NCBI RefSeq assembly: GCF_025717675.1
Contig: NZ_JAJIRT010000007.1
Coordinates: 124,001-188,000, forward strand
Source: Paucibacter sp. DJ2R-2
GTDB taxonomy: Bacteria; Pseudomonadota; Gammaproteobacteria; Burkholderiales; Burkholderiaceae_C
Length of the DNA: 64,000 bases
Reading direction: 5' to 3'
The notes below the pieces were generated by a model. It searched no databases. It had not been told where the DNA came from and saw only the letters and a program-made list of their open reading frames with translations. A program made the translations under genes and the position numbers. The first letter of the stretch is position 1. Every line of letters starts with the position of its first letter. Shown piece after piece: positions 9,248-18,223 of the stretch.

Positions 9248-10362
9248 AGACCGTCCGCCGCCTGCTCTACCGCGACATCGTCGGTGCGGTCGCCTTTGTC
9301 ACCCTGGCCTTTTTGTCCCTGTTCTTCTTCACCGATTGCGTCGATGAAATCGACCGGATGAGCCGTGCCGGCGCCGGCAGCTGGGTGGCAGTGCAGCTGG
9401 CCTTGCTGTCCATACCGGGGCATTTCTACCAGCTGTTCCCGATCACAGTGCTGATCGGCACGATCTTCTCCCTGGCCCGCCTGGCGCAATCCAGCGAGTT
9501 CACCATCTTGCGTACCGGTGGCCTCGGGCCGGGCCGAGCACTCGGCCTCCTGGCCAATCTGGCATTGGTTTTCGCAGTGCTGACCTTTGTGGCCGGCGAC
9601 TATGCCGAGCCCTTCTTCAAGCGCCAATACGACCTGTTGCGCGCCAGCGCCACCGGTGACGCCCAATCCAGCGCCAAGGGAGCCTGGCTCAAGGAGCATC
9701 GAACCGTGGACGGCCAGGAGCGCAGCTATTCGATCAACGTCGGCCAGGCCGATGTGGCCGGCCAGTTGCGTGATGTGCGCATCTTTGAGTTTGATGAGCA
9801 TGGCGGCCTGATCTCCCGCACCGCGGCCGAGCGTGCCAGCGTCGACAAGCAAGGCCTGTGGCAGCTGCAGGACGTGCAGCGGACCGAGTGGTCGGCCCGC
9901 AACAGCCAAGGCAGCAAAGAATCACCCGTGCGCGAATTGCGCCTGCCCAGCCTGGACTGGCCCAGCAGCCTGCATGCAGGCGTGATCACGGCCGCGGTGC
10001 TGCCTGCCGGCTCCATGTCCACCTTGGAGCTCTACCGCTATACCGAGCACCTGTCAGCGCAAGAGCAATCGGCCCAGGCCCATAACATCCAGTTTTGGCG
10101 CAAGGCACTTTACCCTTTTGCCTGCTTTGTGATGATTGCCCTGGCCCTGCCCTTTGCCTATCTGCACGGACGCTCCGGCGGCATCAGCCTGAAGGTCTTC
10201 GGCGGCATCATGCTGGGCATCAGCTTTGTGCTGCTGAACAATGTGGCGGGCCATATGGGCATCCTGAACAACTGGACACCCTGGGCCGCCGCCGCCTCGC
10301 CGAGCCTGGTCTATCTGGCCCTTTCTCTGGCCGCCTTTGGCTGGCTGGTTCGCTACCGCTGA
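9244..10362 (+). CDS. lptG: LPS export ABC transporter permease LptG
   Basis: Partner permease of LptF, 372 residues with the same six-helix plus periplasmic jellyroll plan. It begins MKTVRRLLYRDIVGAVAF and has the conserved LPITVLIGTIFSLARLAQSSEFTILRTGG coupling region (around 72-100) that contacts the LptB ATPase. The start was placed at the ATG overlapping the lptF stop; the open frame extends further upstream but that part lies inside lptF. Both permeases are needed for lipopolysaccharide delivery to LptA. Confidence 0.94.
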   Translation: MKTVRRLLYRDIVGAVAFVTLAFLSLFFFTDCVDEIDRMSRAGAGSWVAVQLALLSIPGHFYQLFPITVLIGTIFSLARLAQSSEFTILRTGGLGPGRALGLLANLALVFAVLTFVAGDYAEPFFKRQYDLLRASATGDAQSSAKGAWLKEHRTVDGQERSYSINVGQADVAGQLRDVRIFEFDEHGGLISRTAAERASVDKQGLWQLQDVQRTEWSARNSQGSKESPVRELRLPSLDWPSSLHAGVITAAVLPAGSMSTLELYRYTEHLSAQEQSAQAHNIQFWRKALYPFACFVMIALALPFAYLHGRSGGISLKVFGGIMLGISFVLLNNVAGHMGILNNWTPWAAAASPSLVYLALSLAAFGWLVRYR

Positions 10363-10385
10363 CATCCCTCCACGGAACCCTTCCC

Positions 10386-10778
10386 ATGAGCCAAGGACTG
10401 CTGCTATTTGCCCACGGAGCCCGCGACCCCGATTGGGCTCGCCCCTTCGCGGCCGTCGCCGCCCGATTGGCGGCCCAGCGCCCCGGCCTGCCTTTGCGGT
10501 TGGCCTTTCTGGAATTCATGGAACCCAGCCTCGAACAGGCCGCGCATGAGCTCGCGGCACAGGGCTGCACCAGCATCCATATCGTGCCCATGTTCCTGGG
10601 CACCGGCGGCCATGTGCGGCGTGACATTCCCCCACTGCTGGAACGCCTGCAGCAACACTATGGCGAGACTGTGAGCTGGTTGCTGCACCCGGCTTTGGGC
10701 GATCAGGAACGCATCATCCAAGCCATGACCGACGCCAGCCTGGCCTGGCTTGATGGCCCGCTCGAGCCGCAGACATGA
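10386..10778 (+). CDS. cbiX: CbiX-type sirohydrochlorin chelatase (short form)
   Basis: Small chelatase of 130 residues that would insert metal into sirohydrochlorin, either iron for siroheme or cobalt for cobalamin. The opening GLLLFAHGARDPDWARPF holds the metal-binding His of the family, and HIVPMFLGTGGHVRRDIP carries the second conserved His region. The length is that of the ancestral single-domain CbiX/SirB form, which acts as a dimer. Its stop overlaps the next ATG (ATGA), coupling it to a CysB-type regulator. That pairing favours a role in siroheme for sulfite reductase, which is inference. Confidence 0.85.
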   Translation: MSQGLLLFAHGARDPDWARPFAAVAARLAAQRPGLPLRLAFLEFMEPSLEQAAHELAAQGCTSIHIVPMFLGTGGHVRRDIPPLLERLQQHYGETVSWLLHPALGDQERIIQAMTDASLAWLDGPLEPQT

Positions 10779-11719
10779 ACCTGCATCAGTTTCGCTTCGT
10801 GCAGGAGGCTGCGCGCCGCAACCTGAACCTGACCGAGACCGCCAAAGCGCTCTTCACCTCGCAGCCGGGCGTATCCAAGGCGATTCTGGAACTCGAAGAA
10901 GAGCTGGGCATCGACATCTTCGCCCGCCACGGCAAACGCCTGCGCCGCATCACGGAACCGGGACAACAGGTGCTGGCCGCCATCGAAATCATCATGCGCG
11001 AGGTCAACAATCTCAAGCGCATTGGCGACGAGTACTCCAAGCAGGACAACGGCACCCTGTCGATTGCCACCACCCACACCCAGGCACGTTATGTGTTGCC
11101 CGGCCCAGTGGCTCAGCTGCGCCGTCAGATGCCTTTGGTCCGCATCAGCCTGCACCAAGGCAACCCTGACCAGGTCGTTCGCATGCTGCTGGATGACAGC
11201 GCCGACGTCGGCCTGGCCACGGAATCCCTGGCCCAGATCGAGGAGCTGGTCACCCTACCCTGCTATGAATGGCAGCATGTGCTGGTGGTACCGGCCGACC
11301 ACCCCTTGGCGCAAGTCGAACGCCCCAGCCTGGAACAACTCGCTGCTGAGCCTCTCGTTTCCTATCACCCAAGCTTCACGGGGCGCACGCGCATCGACCG
11401 CGCTTTCAGTGCGCGCGGTTTGCATCCGAACTTTGTTCTGGAAGCGATCGATTCCGATGTCATCAAGACCTATGTGCGCCTTGGCATGGGTGTCGGTATC
11501 GTCGCCGAGATGGCGGTGCGAGAAGACGCGCCGGGCGGCGATCTGGCCTCGCGGCCGCTGGGCCATCTGTTCGGCCAGAATGTCACGCGCATCGCCTTCA
11601 AGCGTGGCGCTTATCTGAGGAATTATGTCTACAGCTTTGCCGAGCTGCTGTCAGACCGCCTCAATCGCCCACTGCTGGAGCGCGCCATGAGCGGCGACGC
11701 CAGCGACTACAAACTCTGA
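10775..11719 (+). CDS. cysB: CysB-family LysR-type transcriptional regulator
   Basis: DNA-binding activator of 314 residues. The N-terminal winged helix (about 1-60) reads MNLHQFRFVQEAARRNLN with the recognition-helix region TSQPGVSKAILELEEELG; the effector domain (about 92-300) has TTHTQARYVLP, the sulfate/acetylserine-binding stretch typical of CysB and Cbl, and GLGVGIVAEMAV-like sequence near 235. CysB proteins activate sulfate assimilation and cysteine genes in response to N-acetylserine. Coupling to a chelatase needed for siroheme fits that job. Cbl or a taurine-type paralogue cannot be excluded. Confidence 0.88.
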   Translation: MNLHQFRFVQEAARRNLNLTETAKALFTSQPGVSKAILELEEELGIDIFARHGKRLRRITEPGQQVLAAIEIIMREVNNLKRIGDEYSKQDNGTLSIATTHTQARYVLPGPVAQLRRQMPLVRISLHQGNPDQVVRMLLDDSADVGLATESLAQIEELVTLPCYEWQHVLVVPADHPLAQVERPSLEQLAAEPLVSYHPSFTGRTRIDRAFSARGLHPNFVLEAIDSDVIKTYVRLGMGVGIVAEMAVREDAPGGDLASRPLGHLFGQNVTRIAFKRGAYLRNYVYSFAELLSDRLNRPLLERAMSGDASDYKL

Positions 11720-11760
11720 CGCCTGGTCACCCATGGGCTGACCCTCAACTGCTAGACCGA

Positions 11761-12945
11761 ATGAACTTCGAAACACCGGCGCTGATCAGCCGCCTGCCGC
11801 GCGTCGGCGCCACCATCTTCAGCACCATGTCGGCTTTGGCGCAAGCCCATGGTGCCGTCAATCTCGGCCAGGGCTTCCCGGACTTCGACTGCGACCCGGC
11901 ACTGATCGAGGCTGTCCACCAAGCCATGCGGGCCGGGCACAACCAGTACCCGCCCATGCCCGGAGTGCCGGCGCTGCGAGAGGCCGTGGCTGCCAAGCTT
12001 CTGGCCAGCCACGGCATGGCCTACTGCCCGGAGCGGGAGATCACTATCACCGCGGGCGCGACCCAGGCCATCTTGACGGCGCTGCTGGCCATCGTCCACC
12101 CAGGCGACGAGGTGATGGTGCTGGAACCCTGCTACGACAGCTATGCACCCAATGTCGAACTGGCCGGCGGCGTGCTGGTGCGCGTGCCGCTGGACCCGCA
12201 CAGCTTCCGACCCGATTTTGAGCGCATCCGTGCCGCACTCAGCCCGCGCACCCGCGCCATCATCATCAACACGCCGCACAACCCCAGCGCCACGGTCTGG
12301 AGCGCGGAGGAAATGCTCAGCCTGGCGGAACTGTTGCGCGGCACCTCGGTGTTACTGATCAGCGATGAGGTGTACGAGCACATGGTGTTCGACGGCGCTA
12401 CCCATCAAAGTGTGGCGCGCTTTCCCGAGTTGGCGGCACGCAGCCTGATCGTGTCGAGTTTCGGCAAGACCTTCCACGTCACCGGCTGGAAGGTCGGTTA
12501 TGTGGCAGCGCCTGCCTCGCTCAGCGCCGAGTTTCGCAAGGTGCACCAGTACACGGTGTTCTCGGTCAACACGCCAGTGCAGCTCGGTCTGGCGCGCTAC
12601 CTCGAGGACCCTCGCCCGCACCAGTCCCTGCCCGCCTTTTACCAACGCAAGCGCGACCATTTCCGCGCTGGCCTGGCCGCTTCGCGACTGCGCCTGCTGC
12701 CTTGTTCAGGCAGCTATTTCCAGTGCGTGGACTACCGCGAGTTGGGCCAGCCCAGCGAACTGAACGACGGCGAATTCTGCCAATGGCTGACACGGGAAGT
12801 CGGCGTGGCCGCCATTCCCATCTCGGCCTTTCACAACAGCGCGGAAGATCAGATGCGGGCGAGTGAACTCAAAATCATTCGCTTCTGCTTCGCCAAGCAA
12901 GACAGCACCTTGGACCGCGCCTTGACGCTGCTCAGCCAGCTCTGA
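11761..12945 (+). CDS. PLP-dependent aminotransferase, methionine aminotransferase-like
   Basis: Class I/II fold type I aminotransferase of 394 residues. It shows NLGQGFPDFDCD near the N-terminus, TAGATQAILTALLA (cofactor phosphate site), NTPHNPSATVW, ISDEVYEHMVFDG (Asp that binds the pyridine nitrogen) and the Schiff-base lysine Lys236 in SSFGKTFHVTGWKVGYV. The set matches the YbdL/kynurenine aminotransferase group, which prefers methionine and aromatic 2-oxo acid pairs and can serve methionine salvage. It starts 41 bp after cysB, so a sulfur-metabolism operon cbiX-cysB-aminotransferase is possible. Substrate is inferred from similarity only. Confidence 0.88.
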   Translation: MNFETPALISRLPRVGATIFSTMSALAQAHGAVNLGQGFPDFDCDPALIEAVHQAMRAGHNQYPPMPGVPALREAVAAKLLASHGMAYCPEREITITAGATQAILTALLAIVHPGDEVMVLEPCYDSYAPNVELAGGVLVRVPLDPHSFRPDFERIRAALSPRTRAIIINTPHNPSATVWSAEEMLSLAELLRGTSVLLISDEVYEHMVFDGATHQSVARFPELAARSLIVSSFGKTFHVTGWKVGYVAAPASLSAEFRKVHQYTVFSVNTPVQLGLARYLEDPRPHQSLPAFYQRKRDHFRAGLAASRLRLLPCSGSYFQCVDYRELGQPSELNDGEFCQWLTREVGVAAIPISAFHNSAEDQMRASELKIIRFCFAKQDSTLDRALTLLSQL

Positions 12946-12972
12946 CTCACCGCCAAGCGCTGCCAGCGCGAC

Positions 12973-15081
12973 TCAGTGACGGCTGTTTGCGCCGGAAGAC
13001 AAGGCTGACGCTACAGGCTCAACATCGAGGGAGATGTCAACCTCCAGCGCGTGTTGCGGCCCCGGCATCTCCTTGCCCTGCCAGATCATGGTGGCCATCA
13101 ATTGGTGGCCATCATCGGGCTTGTTCTGAGAGTCCAAGGGCAGGAAGAGGTCGATCTCATCGCTGCGGACCTCATGCTCGGAGCGGTCTCGGGCCACGCT
13201 GTAGAGGAACAGCAGTTCGCGGTAAGCGGGCAGATCGAAACCGTGTCCGGTATCCCCGCCCTTGGACAAGAGATCCTGCAAGAGCGCCATGCTGGCCGCA
13301 GGATCCGCCCAGCGCCCTTGCACTCGCTTGACGACGGCAGCGTAGGCTTCAAGATCGCGGCCGGAGTTGAGATCGGCCCCCCAAGTGGGCGCCAGCGCAT
13401 CAAATCGCTTGGCGAAACTGGCCGCGACTTCATTGAAATACATCTCCTCGCCCTGACGCTGGTGGATCTCCAGCAACTTCAGATAGGGCAAGGCACTGGC
13501 GCCGCCAAAATTGATGCGAGCCTGCAGCAACTCGATCGCCGCCTCGCTTTGGCCCAGCACGAGAAAAAACTCGACCTGCTGCTCCAGATCGATCAGCTCT
13601 TCCACCGTGACATGATCGGTGCCCGCGGCGGTCACATTCAAAGGCACTGGCGACGTGAACGCGCCAGTTTCATTGACGAAATTGGCCGATGTATCGAGCA
13701 ACTGAATGCTCAGGGGCCCGGAATTCAGATCGTCCTGAGTCGCCCCGTCTGCGGATGGCACGCTGCGGCCCGCTGGTTCGCCAGCATCATCTCGCCCGGA
13801 TACCACTCGGTCTTCGGTCAGCTCAGCCCCATCCTGTGGCGGCATGGTGATCGTGCGCTCGTCTTGACCGCCCAAGGCCGGCAGACCGGCGAACGGTGCA
13901 GGCTCATGAACGTGTTCAGCAGGCGCAGGCGCACGCCCAGCAGCTTGCAGACCCGCCGGCGACGGACTGGGAATCACGGCACCCGGCGTGTGACCCTGGG
14001 CCGGACCAGCGGCTGCAGAAGCCAACTCTGGCCCGTCAGTACCAACTCGTCCGGCACTCCACCATGCCGCGTCGCGTTCGGCTCGTTCGCGGCTGCGACT
14101 GCGCCACAAGAAGGCACTGAAGCCCGCCAAGGCCAGGCTCAGCACGCCCAGGGCCAGCAGCGCAAGCGAAGGTGGCTCCGAGACCTCGGGTGTCGCCAAT
14201 TGCGTGCGCATGGCCTGGAGCTTGCCGCGACTGACCTGGTTGTCTTGCTGCAGGCGGTTGAGCGTCTCCTCGAGCTGGCGCAGGCGCAACAAAGCTGTCT
14301 CTGCCGCGGCGATCTGCGCCAAGGGCGATTCGGCCGCTTCGTCAGCGTCTGGCGGCTCCAAGCGAAGTTGGGGCGCCAGCCCGGCCACCACGGGCACACT
14401 CTTCACGCCCACCGATCGGAAAGGTTTGGCCCGGACTTTAGGCTGAGGCTGATTTGATTCAGCGAGCATGAGCGTCGCACCCGGCGCCTTGACAGGGGGC
14501 GCGGACGGCAGAACGGCAGCAGGAGCTGGCACACGGACCGCAGCGGCCAGCAAGGTTTCCGGTCTCGCGCCAGCGGCACCGAGGGCCGCGCGCATGGCCG
14601 GGGAATACTGAGGTGGCCGGGTTGTGGCACCAGCGGCCGCACGGACGCCCTGGTCCAGCCCCGGTGGATCGATAAAGGCGGTGTACTGGCGGCTCAGCTG
14701 CGTCGGGCAACCCAAGCTCAAGCTGACATGCACCAGAGGCTCATTGATGGGAACGGGGCTGTACAAGCGCACGGCGCGGACGGCCCCCTCGCTTTCCCCT
14801 TCCAGCACCAGCTGGACCAAGTTGGGTGGCACACGCGCCTCACCGGCATACACATCAGCCTGCACGCATTCGGCGGCCAGCATCTCCCCGGGCTTGAGTA
14901 AGACCGGAAAGACCAGACTCAAGGCCTGCCCCAAAGCAGACTGAGTGAGCGGCCTGTCCACCCCCAGCGCATGGGCACTGCCAGCGACCCCGAACCCCAG
15001 GCCGGTCCAGCTGATCAGCAGCGGCGCCAGCACACGAGACTTGCGCCAAAGATGAGAGGACAGTGGGAAATCTCGGTCCAT
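12973..15081 (-). CDS. FimV-like membrane-anchored protein
   Basis: Large protein of about 702 residues with the layout of FimV, a polar-hub and type IV pilus/twitching factor. A signal peptide ends near SAHA; the periplasmic N-terminal region has LTQSALGQALSLVFPVLLKPGE and a beta-rich segment; then come Pro/Ala-rich linkers, a coiled-coil stretch (AETALLRLRQLEETLNRLQQDN), one membrane helix (LALLALGVLSLALAGFSAFLW) and a long acidic cytoplasmic part ending in a FimV-type helical repeat region (LEQQVEFFLVLGQSEAAIELLQ). A GTG at 15108 in frame is an alternative start; the ATG was preferred because it gives a compact signal peptide. Similarity to FimV is by architecture, so the function is tentative. 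Confidence 0.7.
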   Translation of the reverse strand: MDRDFPLSSHLWRKSRVLAPLLISWTGLGFGVAGSAHALGVDRPLTQSALGQALSLVFPVLLKPGEMLAAECVQADVYAGEARVPPNLVQLVLEGESEGAVRAVRLYSPVPINEPLVHVSLSLGCPTQLSRQYTAFIDPPGLDQGVRAAAGATTRPPQYSPAMRAALGAAGARPETLLAAAVRVPAPAAVLPSAPPVKAPGATLMLAESNQPQPKVRAKPFRSVGVKSVPVVAGLAPQLRLEPPDADEAAESPLAQIAAAETALLRLRQLEETLNRLQQDNQVSRGKLQAMRTQLATPEVSEPPSLALLALGVLSLALAGFSAFLWRSRSRERAERDAAWWSAGRVGTDGPELASAAAGPAQGHTPGAVIPSPSPAGLQAAGRAPAPAEHVHEPAPFAGLPALGGQDERTITMPPQDGAELTEDRVVSGRDDAGEPAGRSVPSADGATQDDLNSGPLSIQLLDTSANFVNETGAFTSPVPLNVTAAGTDHVTVEELIDLEQQVEFFLVLGQSEAAIELLQARINFGGASALPYLKLLEIHQRQGEEMYFNEVAASFAKRFDALAPTWGADLNSGRDLEAYAAVVKRVQGRWADPAASMALLQDLLSKGGDTGHGFDLPAYRELLFLYSVARDRSEHEVRSDEIDLFLPLDSQNKPDDGHQLMATMIWQGKEMPGPQHALEVDISLDVEPVASALSSGANSRH

Positions 15082-15295
15082 GCCGGGGGCAAATGTTGTT
15101 TGACTCACTCTAGCATGGAGGCCCCCTCGAGCGGACCCGATGAAACCGCGAAACAGCCGGGCTTCAACCAGCTATTTGCGAACCTCGTGCCCAAACTTGC
15201 CGCTCGTCCTTTTCATCTCAAAGAAGCTCACCCTCGCCCTCATAGACAATGTCGGGCCAGACGACGGAACCCCGTCATCACGTCAGTAATCCACC

Positions 15296-16000
15296 ATGAA
15301 CAGCTCGGCCCTCACACAGCTTGAACGCCACAACATCGACTCCGGCCCCTGGTTCTCCAAGCTGTCGGCCGCTTTGCGCAGCGACATCCTCGCCCGCGCC
15401 TCAGTCAGACGCCTGCACGACGGTGCTTTGCTGTCTTGCCGCGGCGAGCCCGCCGAAGAATGGATGGCGGTCGCCAAGGGCGCCGTGCGTGTCAGCTCAG
15501 TTTCCTTGGCAGGCAAGCAAATCGCGCTGACCTATGTGGAGCCTGGAACCTGGTTCGGCGACATCTCACTGTTTGATGGATTGCCTCGCACGCATGACGC
15601 CAGCGTGCACGGCGAGACGACCTTGCTGGTCATGCGCAAACCCGACTTCAAGGAGCTGCTGCAGCGCCACACCGAACTCTATGAGGCGCTTCTACGCCTG
15701 AACTGCCGCCGTCTGCGCCTGATGTTTGACATGGTGGAAGATCTCAACACGCGCCCGCTGGCATCGCGTCTGGCCAAGCAAATCCTCTTTCTGGCGCGCT
15801 CATACGGAGAGCTCCAGGGCGATGAAATCCGTATTGGGCTGCAGCTCGCTCAAGAAGACCTGGCTCAGCTGCTGGGCGCCTCGCGTCAACGCGTGAATCA
15901 AGAGCTCAAGAGTTTCGAGCGCGAAGGCGCGGTGAGGGTCGAGCCCACACGACTGGTCGTGCTGAACCGCGAGAAATTGCTGGCAATTGCCCACCGCTGA
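15296..16000 (+). CDS. Crp/Fnr family transcriptional regulator
   Basis: Regulator of 234 residues with an N-terminal cyclic-nucleotide-binding-fold domain (about 25-140, with GTWFGDISLFDGLPRTHDASV in place of the CRP cAMP loop), a dimer helix and a C-terminal winged helix (about 160-230, LAQEDLAQLLGASRQRVNQELKSFEREGAV). The phosphate-binding Glu and Arg-Ser of CRP are replaced by Asp and Arg-Thr, so nucleotide binding is uncertain. There are no N-terminal cysteine clusters, so it is not an oxygen-sensing Fnr. It is divergent from the FimV-like gene with about 215 bp between starts; its target is unknown. Confidence 0.87.
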   Translation: MNSSALTQLERHNIDSGPWFSKLSAALRSDILARASVRRLHDGALLSCRGEPAEEWMAVAKGAVRVSSVSLAGKQIALTYVEPGTWFGDISLFDGLPRTHDASVHGETTLLVMRKPDFKELLQRHTELYEALLRLNCRRLRLMFDMVEDLNTRPLASRLAKQILFLARSYGELQGDEIRIGLQLAQEDLAQLLGASRQRVNQELKSFEREGAVRVEPTRLVVLNREKLLAIAHR

Positions 16001-16085
16001 GGACGATCCGGCCAGCAGACCAAGGCCCAGCGCTGGGCTCCTCTTGTCAGAACGGGCCGAACCTGGATCACCCCAAGTTCCGCCG

Positions 16086-16829
16086 TCAAGACCGGCTGTG
16101 ATCCTCTTCCGGCCGCGAAGACTGCCAGGCAATCGAGGTGGTGGTGGGCCAAGGGCCGCTGTCGGACAAGCGGCCGTTGATGCGCTGTGCTTCACGGCAA
16201 GCTGACTCCAGCACCTTGAGCAAGCCCTGAATCACCGCCAGGCTGGGCTGCTCCATGGCAGTACGCAGATAGGCGTTGCCTCGCATGGTCATCAGCACAA
16301 AAGGATGCCCCTCGGGCAGCAAATCCTGACTGGCCTGAGCCAGCACTTCACTGAACTCACCCTCCAGCCAAGCGGCAGTCAGGTCTTTGTTGACGCCGAT
16401 CGCGCCAAAGCGCTGGCGCACCAGCTTGGAACTGATCTGACTGACCTTGGGGAACATCACCAGCCAACGCATCTCCTCGGGTGTGTCGGTATCGACGCGG
16501 GTCTTGAGGGTGTCCGTGTAGGCTTCGAAGACCGTGGACTCCAAGGCATCCATCAGCTGACGGCACAAGACCATCATCTGCAGGTCACTGTGCAGGCGAA
16601 GTTCGCAGCGCATGCGCAGCTCATTGCCTTTGATGTAGCCCCGCTGCGAAGCCCCCCACTCGATGCGCAGACCTCCAGGCAAGGCCTTGGGCTGCTCGAT
16701 CACAAAGCCCCGGCCGTCGCGCGTCAGTCGGAACTGAGCACTGCGGCTCTCCGACCAATCATGGATGGGCCGCCACCGTGCTGCGTTGGAGCGGGCCACA
16801 AACCAGTGTTTGACTTGCTTAAAAAACAT
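16086..16829 (-). CDS. Uncharacterised protein, 247 aa
   Basis: I do not recognise a characterised family. The protein has no signal peptide or membrane helix and looks cytoplasmic. It opens MFFKQVKHWFVARSN; residues about 45-65 include a FVIEQPKALPGGLRIEWG stretch that suggests a beta-rich N-terminal domain, followed by a mostly helical part with LVMFPKVSQISSKLVRQRFGAIG. Codon use and composition match the neighbours, the frame is long and free of stops, and it faces the regulator and the glutathione transferase on the other strand, so it is probably a real gene. The last 25 residues are low in order and may be unstructured. Confidence 0.7.
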   Translation of the reverse strand: MFFKQVKHWFVARSNAARWRPIHDWSESRSAQFRLTRDGRGFVIEQPKALPGGLRIEWGASQRGYIKGNELRMRCELRLHSDLQMMVLCRQLMDALESTVFEAYTDTLKTRVDTDTPEEMRWLVMFPKVSQISSKLVRQRFGAIGVNKDLTAAWLEGEFSEVLAQASQDLLPEGHPFVLMTMRGNAYLRTAMEQPSLAVIQGLLKVLESACREAQRINGRLSDSGPWPTTTSIAWQSSRPEEDHSRS

Positions 16830-16910
16830 GAGCTAGCACAATGCGGCAATTGCCAGAGCTGCGACCCGATGCGGTCTGCATCGACCGTCTGGCCAAGGTG
16901 GAGAACCCAA

Positions 16911-17603
16911 ATGATTGAAGTGTATTCATGGCCCACACCCAATGGCCACAAGGTTCACATCATGTTGGAAGAATGCGGACTGCCCTATCGGGTGATCCCT
17001 GTGGATATCGGCAGCGGCGCCCAATTTGAAGCCGCTTTCTTGGCCATTAGCCCGAACAACAAGATCCCGGCGATCACCGACAGCGAAGGCCCGGATGGCC
17101 GGCCGATTCATCTGTTCGAATCGGGTGCCATCCTGCTTTACCTCGCGGGCAAGACCGGTAAATTCCTGCCCGCCGATACCGCGGGCAAGTATGAAGTGCT
17201 GCAGTGGTTGATGTTCCAGATGGGCAGCGTAGGCCCCATGCTCGGACAGGCGCACCACTTTCGCATCTACGCCTCGGAAAAGATCGACTACGCGATCGAG
17301 CGCTACAGCCAGGAGGCGCAGCGCTTGTACGGCGTCATGAACAAGCGATTGGCGGCCAGTCGCTACCTTGGGGGCCCAGCCTACAGCATTGCCGACATGG
17401 CCATTTTTCCCTGGCTGCGCAGCTGGAAAAACCAAGGTGTGCAACTGTCGGAGTTCCCACATCTCAAGGGCTGGTTTGACGAGATCGCCGCTCGGCCCGC
17501 CGTGCAACGCGGGCTGGGCGTGCTTGAGGAACAACGCCGACCGCTGCTCGATGACAAAGCTCGCGAAACCTTGTTCGGCAAGAGTCAATACCGCCGGCGC
17601 TGA
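16911..17603 (+). CDS. Glutathione S-transferase, YfcG/Ure2-like
   Basis: Cytosolic glutathione transferase of 230 residues. The thioredoxin-like domain (about 1-85) opens MIEVYSWPTPNGHKVHIMLEE, with TPNG at the position of the glutathione-activating loop in the Nu/YfcG class, and has NKIPAITD (cis-proline) and the glutathione-binding LFESGAILLYLA. The helical domain (about 95-215) has YSIADMAIFPWLRSW, the conserved N-capping box. This class often has disulfide reductase rather than conjugating activity. The start follows AAGGTGGAGA; the frame extends upstream but that part overlaps the opposite-strand gene. Confidence 0.9.
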   Translation: MIEVYSWPTPNGHKVHIMLEECGLPYRVIPVDIGSGAQFEAAFLAISPNNKIPAITDSEGPDGRPIHLFESGAILLYLAGKTGKFLPADTAGKYEVLQWLMFQMGSVGPMLGQAHHFRIYASEKIDYAIERYSQEAQRLYGVMNKRLAASRYLGGPAYSIADMAIFPWLRSWKNQGVQLSEFPHLKGWFDEIAARPAVQRGLGVLEEQRRPLLDDKARETLFGKSQYRRR

Positions 17604-17611
17604 AGGCATCA

Positions 17612-18223
17612 TCATTGCTGCCGATCGGATGCAGCCTGCCCCTCGGGCAGCGTGGCCTGAGACCGAGCCGCCAGGAACTCTTCGGTCATGGCCCGGGCCA
17701 GCAGTTCTGGGCGCAGCCGCTCCAGGCTGCGTGCACTGAGTTCGAATCCACGCTCATTGGTGTAGAGCGCTTGGCCGATGCTCAGGCCGGCGTCGGCCGC
17801 ACGCGGCCCTTTCAAGCCGAGGACGGGATACAGGCGCAGCCGGGCTTTGAATGTCGCGGACTCCGCATCGGCGAACACCGTGGTTTCCAAAACCTGGGCG
17901 CAGCCACGTTGCTCGGCTTCAGTGAGCAGCAGCCCCAAGTTGCGGGCCAAGTCTACGGCGGCCACCTGAAGCACCATGCCGTGAGCCGGTCGAGCCGCCT
18001 GATTCAACACCTCCACCACCTGCCGGTTGAAGCGCAAATTGACTTGGTCCCACTGCGCATTCTGTGCCGCCATGGCGGGCTCGTAGTTGCGCCCATGGCC
18101 GAACACCATCAGGCAATCCGCCGCCTGAGCTCGCACGGCAGGTGACAGGGTCAACAGAGCCAGCATCGCCACGCCAGCACAAACGGGCAGCAGCAAGCGC
18201 TGGCGGGTTTCATGACGACTCAT
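17612..18223 (-). CDS. Secreted protein of unknown function
   Basis: Protein of 203 residues that I do not recognise. An N-terminal signal peptide (RLLLPVCAGVAMLALLTLSPAVRAQA) points to the periplasm. The mature part has two cysteines (in AADCLMVFG and QRGCAQVLE) that could form a disulfide and a mixed helix/strand pattern around ALYTNERGFELSARSLERL. The upstream-extended frame begins at 18370, but the ATG at 18223 directly before the signal peptide is preferred. It converges with the glutathione transferase gene, their stops 8 bp apart. Confidence 0.68.
   Translation of the reverse strand: MSRHETRQRLLLPVCAGVAMLALLTLSPAVRAQAADCLMVFGHGRNYEPAMAAQNAQWDQVNLRFNRQVVEVLNQAARPAHGMVLQVAAVDLARNLGLLLTEAEQRGCAQVLETTVFADAESATFKARLRLYPVLGLKGPRAADAGLSIGQALYTNERGFELSARSLERLRPELLARAMTEEFLAARSQATLPEGQAASDRQQ

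Noticed and set aside
10095-10385. Upstream extension of cbiX
   Set aside because: That stretch lies inside lptG in another frame; the chelatase fold starts at the ATG at 10386.
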